A stretch of DNA of 64,000 bases from Ailanthus altissimus (Eukaryota > Streptophyta > Magnoliopsida > Sapindales > Simaroubaceae). The stretch covers positions 4,603,001-4,667,000 of the forward strand of contig CAMPEX010000001.1 in the NCBI GenBank assembly GCA_946807835.1. Reading direction: 5' to 3'. The notes beneath the pieces were generated by a model that saw only the letters and a program-made list of their open reading frames with translations, did not search any database and had not been told where the DNA came from. Shown here piece after piece: positions 59,832 through 64,000 of this stretch (its first letter is position 1; each line of letters begins with the position of its first letter). The position numbers and the translations under genes are program-made.

Positions 59832-60468
59832 AATGCCCTCCCACTGCTTTACATAATCTCGGTAATCTCTCGAACGGAAAGATGATAGTTTAAACTCTTT
59901 TAACTTATACAGCGGGAAGTAGATCCCATTAAAATTTACTGGACCTCACGCTATAATAATATTGGCCTTTGTTAACCTAATAGGTAGACAACATTTGTCA
60001 ATTACATCTCATACAACTCTTACCACTTGATCCTGAATACACCTTATCCTTTTGGTGTAGTAATATTGGTAAATGTATTCTAGATTAACTTGTCAATAAT
60101 TAAATATATGCTACTGATACTACCTTCGCGCTGTTGCAATATTGAGCAATACTTTCGCATATATTTGACTCATCTTATGTTTAACCGATATAGTCTAAGC
60201 CTAATTGACCAAGTTCCGCACACTGTAACAATATTGAAAAAAGGTCGACATGACTCATCTAACACCGTATTGACAAGATGGATTAAAATAAAATATTATC
60301 TCATAATGTAATATTCTTCAATCTCATTAAGAGATATTTTTCTATTTATCCAAGGTCTCCATCTCATAAGGAGGGTGATTCTCAATTAATCAATTTTTCT
60401 ATGTAAGCACAACTAATCCTCACCAATAAGGCTCCTATCGTGGTTACCAACACAGATAAATTAAACTT

Positions 60469-60563
60469 GGTTTATAATATAGACCGATAACTCTTATCAC
60501 TGTATCTCATAAACCCCGGTTGATAATGTAAACTGATAACTTTTATCACTACATCTCATAAAC
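60469..60563. repeat. Tandem duplication, 2 x 49 bp, in the Copia internal region
   Basis: The units at 60469-60517 and 60518-60563 both have GGTTxATAAT...ATCACT..ATCTCATAAAC and differ at several positions, so the duplication is older than the one at 24866. Confidence 0.8.
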
Positions 60564-60689
60564 CTACACATGCAAAATTAATTTTGAAACACTGAATAAA
60601 ACACTGTTTAAAAATACTGTAGCTGTGAGCAGTAAACAATACTGTTCATGTGTTATTGTTCAAGTGAACAATACACCACGCTACGTCGG

Positions 60690-60935
60690 ATTATATCACT
60701 GCAGCGCTAGGGGCCGACCCCTAGCGCTGCGATGCTCATCCATCACCGTTGGGGTGCAAATTCCAGAACCCTAGCGCCCTAGCGCTGCAGTACTGGGAGA
60801 AAGAACTCCCAGCACTGCAGCGCCAGATCTTCAGCGCTGCGGCGTTGGGAGGTCGAACCCCCAGTGTTGCGGCGCCAAGTCCTCTAGCACTGCAGCGCCA
60901 GTTCTCTAGCGTTGCAATGCCCAGTACACCCCATT
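60690..60935. repeat. GC-rich degenerate minisatellite in the Copia leader
   Basis: Repeated CTAGCGCTGC and CTGCAGCGCCA motifs recur six or more times at about 33-36-base spacing in an otherwise AT-rich element. An open plus-strand frame at 60749-61033 spans it, but it is antisense to the element and owes its openness to the repeats. The position is the untranslated leader between primer site and Gag. Confidence 0.75.
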
Positions 60936-61025
60936 TGGCATACCTGTTTCAACACTTGAAATACGCCATTTACACTGGACATTTTGCATCTATTCATTCA
61001 AACAACACCCAAATTTCTCATAAAT

Positions 61026-61038
61026 GGTTTTGATTCCA
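61026..61038 (-). other. Copia primer-binding site (initiator tRNA-Met type)
   Basis: Two bases inside the 5' LTR end, the minus strand reads TGGAATCAAAACC, matching the usual plant TGGTATCAGAGCC primer site at 10 of 13 positions. Position and spacing support the LTR border at 61041. Confidence 0.7.
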
Positions 61039-61040
61039 TT

Positions 61041-62898
61041 TCTATCAGGGTTCTAATACACGTGGGTGTATACATGTGCAATTGTGATTATTGCATAAAA
61101 TATGTATCACATACATATTTAACGCTGTAGAAGACTTAAAAAATACAATAAACACAATAAATAAAATATATTAATCATATTAATATATTATGAGTGTTGA
61201 AAAATCATTTGTACATGTAAAGTTATATACGTATATCATCAGAGTCCGCATGGAGATTAACTCGGTGGGCTTGGTGAGTTAGAACAGTAGCCCGATATCC
61301 AACGCTAGGTTTAACTCTTTAAACCCATAAAATGGCCGGTTATGTGTATTCTTCATTTTCTCTAAAAGGATAATAAATGGAGATTGAATCAATTCACAAT
61401 TACTTTTCATGGCACTATAAAAAAATGAAACAATTTTATTTTTTCTTTTATTTTTCACCTTCTTTTCTTCTTCTCGGCACGAAAGGAAATCTCTTTCTCT
61501 ATTTTAGTCACAAACACACACACTTCACACTTCTCTCACACACAATCTCAAAATATATATATATATCTAATATAAATATAAAATAATAAGATAATATATT
61601 ATATTATATAAATAATAATATAATATAAATAATGGATGCCAACTAAATGACACCCATAATAAAATAATATTATACAATATAATATTATATAATATAATAA
61701 TATATTATAATGAGATATTTTTATTATTTAATAATTAAATAATTAATGTGTGAAATTACCATTTTACTCCTCATAAATAGCTACCAAGTATACCCCGTAG
61801 TAGGTCTCACCAAATTTATACTTGGGTAAACTCAACCGAGAGTCCACAATACACCACGTGTCATTATACAATTAGTAAATAATTGACTAATTATTTTATT
61901 TAACGCCTAAATAGAGACACGCATGCATTCCTGTGGTAGTGTTTGATATTGCTGGATTAAACAATTTAATTCGATATGCTGCCCTAGTGCACATCGAGTA
62001 CACTTCATATCGCGGGACTCCTTAGGTCCACGCCTGATTTGTCAAATGGAACTATTCCATGAGTCCGTGAGCAATGCTCCATGTATACTTCTCGAAGTAT
62101 CTGGATATCTAACTCCCTATGTAGCTTACGGATCCAATATCTGTACACACCGGACTCCGTAAGCATCGGACCATACTCAAACACCCAGTGGTCACACTAT
62201 GAAAGGTCTGTAACATGCGTGAAACCGAAGTATAGTGGATCACTTACAAGCCCACTGTGGTACTCGGGTAAAAGGACCACGTATACTGCTAAACTAGAGA
62301 GGATCCTCCGTTGACAGCTTATATAGGATATCTATCAAAGGCCCTCGTGAGTCTATCATATATCCAGTCCTAACTGGATACCCGTATGTGAATACGAGCT
62401 CGTAGCTCACAGTCGGCTAAGAACGACCATCTATACCCTATAGGTATGGCATATGCTGATCTATATTAAAATTATCCATTGACAGACTTGCATCGACAGA
62501 AATAGATCAGAGATTATTATTTGAGAACATACTTGCACAACTGACATTTCCTAGCACTCGATTGCAACTCTTGCAACTATACAGTTACTAGTATATTCTC
62601 AGGTCTTTGTCTTATTACAGATAAGGCTTCAACTCTTGGATCTTCGCTGAGCATTATAACCAGCTAACAGTTGGCTGTGCTAACATTTAACATTTATATC
62701 TCTCAGCATGGCTAACTATGAACCCTTATTTAAACTCTTTTAGATCTGATATGAACTCCTTTAGATCATACAATGTCTTTATGTTACATTGTATAATACC
62801 ATATTAATAGGTATTTGCAATTTAATGGGAATGTACACTTGTTTAAATACACAAGTATATGTATATTTAGGGATGGCACGTAAGCACCGACCCTACCA
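61041..62898 (-). repeat. 5' LTR of the Copia element (family A)
   Basis: 1858 bases, similar to the 3' LTR throughout except for one internal deletion of about 267 bases at roughly 62083-62086, where CATGTATAC joins directly to TTCTCGAAG. Many substitutions separate the two LTRs, so the insertion is not recent. Confidence 0.9.
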
Positions 62899-62903
62899 AA
62901 AAG

Positions 62904-64000
62904 ATCATGTATAGATGTGCAAAATGTATAAAAGTGTTATTTTTGAATTGTAGGTTTCAGAATATCTATAAAACAGGATATATTTTGCTAGAATTTTGGA
63001 ATATGATAGTTAATTTCACTAATAGTAAAGTAAATTAAACAAAAAAATATTAAAGTAAACCAAATGATTGACGAACAAAGTAAACCAAATAAAAATCGAA
63101 CAAAGTAAACCAAAGGAAAAGAAATTAAATATCAATATAAGTTTTAGAAACAAAAATACAACTCTATTATAAAACTGTAAACAAAAGTAAACAATCAAAT
63201 ATCATTTGTTATGTAAAGTAATAAGATTCTGACATGTCTGTCGGTTATGTCTATATTATTTATAGCGACTACAAATATTTTTTTTATGGTTCCTCCATTT
63301 AAGATGGAATTTGCTTCATCCTACACTTTCATGCTTATTGATATGCTATGTCAATATTTCTCACTTCGTTTGAAACTATCTAATTGATAAAGGGCAAACC
63401 AGAAGGACTGACTTGGTATAGGCACAGAATAAGGACTTGATGTAAAATAAGCCAAACAAAGACCCTCATACTATAACTTATATGTTTGCATACGATAATA
63501 ACATGGGGGACAAGGTAGTTATCAGAGGTCAAACTTTTAATAATTATATATCTTTGCAGTGATGTCTATTATTTGATTTCTACTTCTATGCTTAACTAGA
63601 AATCGTGAATTATCTATTAGGTAAAATGTCATTCGACTAGCTTTATCATTGTGCTTTATTACTCAATGATTTACCCAAATTGTTAGAAAGGATGTAATAC
63701 ATTTTGATACCTCTCATCTATGATAAAATCACTATTGCGTTATCTCCCTATCCACTTAACTAAAGTAGTCATATTAAAAGATCTTGCATCTTTTACAGCT
63801 GCATTAATGCTCTCTATGATACTAGTAGTCATGATGTCATATATTTTGAATACACCTATAGATCAAGCCCAGTTGTCTATACTAATGTCCTCCTTTAAAT
63901 ACTTAGTTGTCTCAGGTATCATTTCATATATTTTGTTCATTTGATTTTAAAACTCAAAAGATATGCCTTTGCAACAACAAAATAAGTATCTAGCAATACT
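62904..64000 (-). pseudogene. MULE3 transposase, C-terminal part, runs off the window
   Basis: Minus-strand sequence aligns with MULE1 from about 49345 (window end) to beyond 50133. The plus-strand frame at 63720-63944 is its antisense shadow. The SWIM region lies at about 63490-63560: here the second Cys codon (LPCP) is kept, but the first two Cys read Tyr, two adjacent stops replace the Arg-Gln seen in the family, and one base is inserted after it. AAAGTAAACCAAA-type 13-mers recur at about 63025-63115. The N-terminal half lies beyond position 64000. Confidence 0.7.
63025..63115. repeat. Short tandem-like repeats AAAGTAAACCAAA
   Basis: The 13-mer occurs three times exactly and once with changes at irregular 20-30-base spacing, just downstream of the MULE3 transposase end. 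A single version is present at the equivalent place in MULE2 (about 41700, inverse orientation). Confidence 0.75.

Larger units (their letters stand above)
56467..62898 (-). mobile_element. Copia retrotransposon with two LTRs, internally deleted
   Basis: Perfect AAAAG target duplications (56462-56466 and 62899-62903) bracket the element. Its 5' LTR is 61041-62898 and its 3' LTR 56467-58591 (minus orientation). It has a primer site, a GC-rich leader, a Gag N-terminus, and then jumps to the end of RT and RNase H; protease, integrase and most of RT are missing, so it is non-autonomous. It belongs to the family that left most solo LTRs in this window. It sits inside MULE3. Confidence 0.9.

Noticed and set aside
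60749..61033. 94-codon open frame on the plus strand
   Set aside because: It is antisense to the Copia leader, built from the GC-rich repeat, and has no recognisable domain.

Overview
The window looks like AT-rich, repeat-dense DNA from a eudicot plant nuclear genome. The evidence is a spliced plant-specific WRKY transcription factor gene, plant-type Copia and Tat-clade Gypsy retrotransposons, MULE DNA transposons carrying plant DUF1985/Ulp1-like genes, and a decayed endogenous caulimovirid copy. The species cannot be fixed from the sequence. No bacterial features, CRISPR array or rRNA gene was seen.

Only one gene appears intact: a five-exon minus-strand WRKY33-type gene (32896-35719, 585 codons of protein) with two WRKY domains. 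A cluster of W-boxes lies just upstream and another about 1 kb beyond its stop codon. Everything else recognisable is a transposable element or viral fossil.

Layout: 1-3425 holds long LTR pieces. 4431-6850 holds degenerate Gypsy-type material. 7040-14460 is an endogenous pararetrovirus broken by a 2.77 kb unclassified insertion that sits between near-identical 12-bp repeats. 14851-16561 is an LTR related to the window start in inverted orientation. 17481-31440 is a minus-strand Tat-clade Gypsy element cut by solo Copia LTRs, one of which is itself cut by another solo LTR. 32896-36100 is the WRKY gene and promoter. 37180-44050 is a decayed MULE (MULE2) interrupted by a Copia LTR. 44057-46020 is another solo LTR. 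46991-54068 is the best preserved MULE (MULE1), with long terminal inverted repeats, a transposase gene on the plus strand and a DUF1985/Ulp1-like gene on the minus strand. 54225-55345 is a cluster of tRNA-like repeat modules. 55775-64000 is a third MULE (MULE3, opposite orientation, running off the window), split by a 6.4 kb Copia element with both LTRs and a perfect target-site duplication.

Most insertion boundaries can be read from 5-bp target duplications, so the relative order of many insertions can be worked out. The protein-coding decay of the MULEs is dominated by C-to-T or G-to-A changes, which is what long-term cytosine methylation of silenced elements would produce. I did not find a clearly new biological system. 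The most unusual items are the MULE-borne Ulp1-like genes, the tRNA-like tandem modules, a 58-bp near-perfect hairpin inside a solo LTR, and the unclassified insertion inside the viral fossil.
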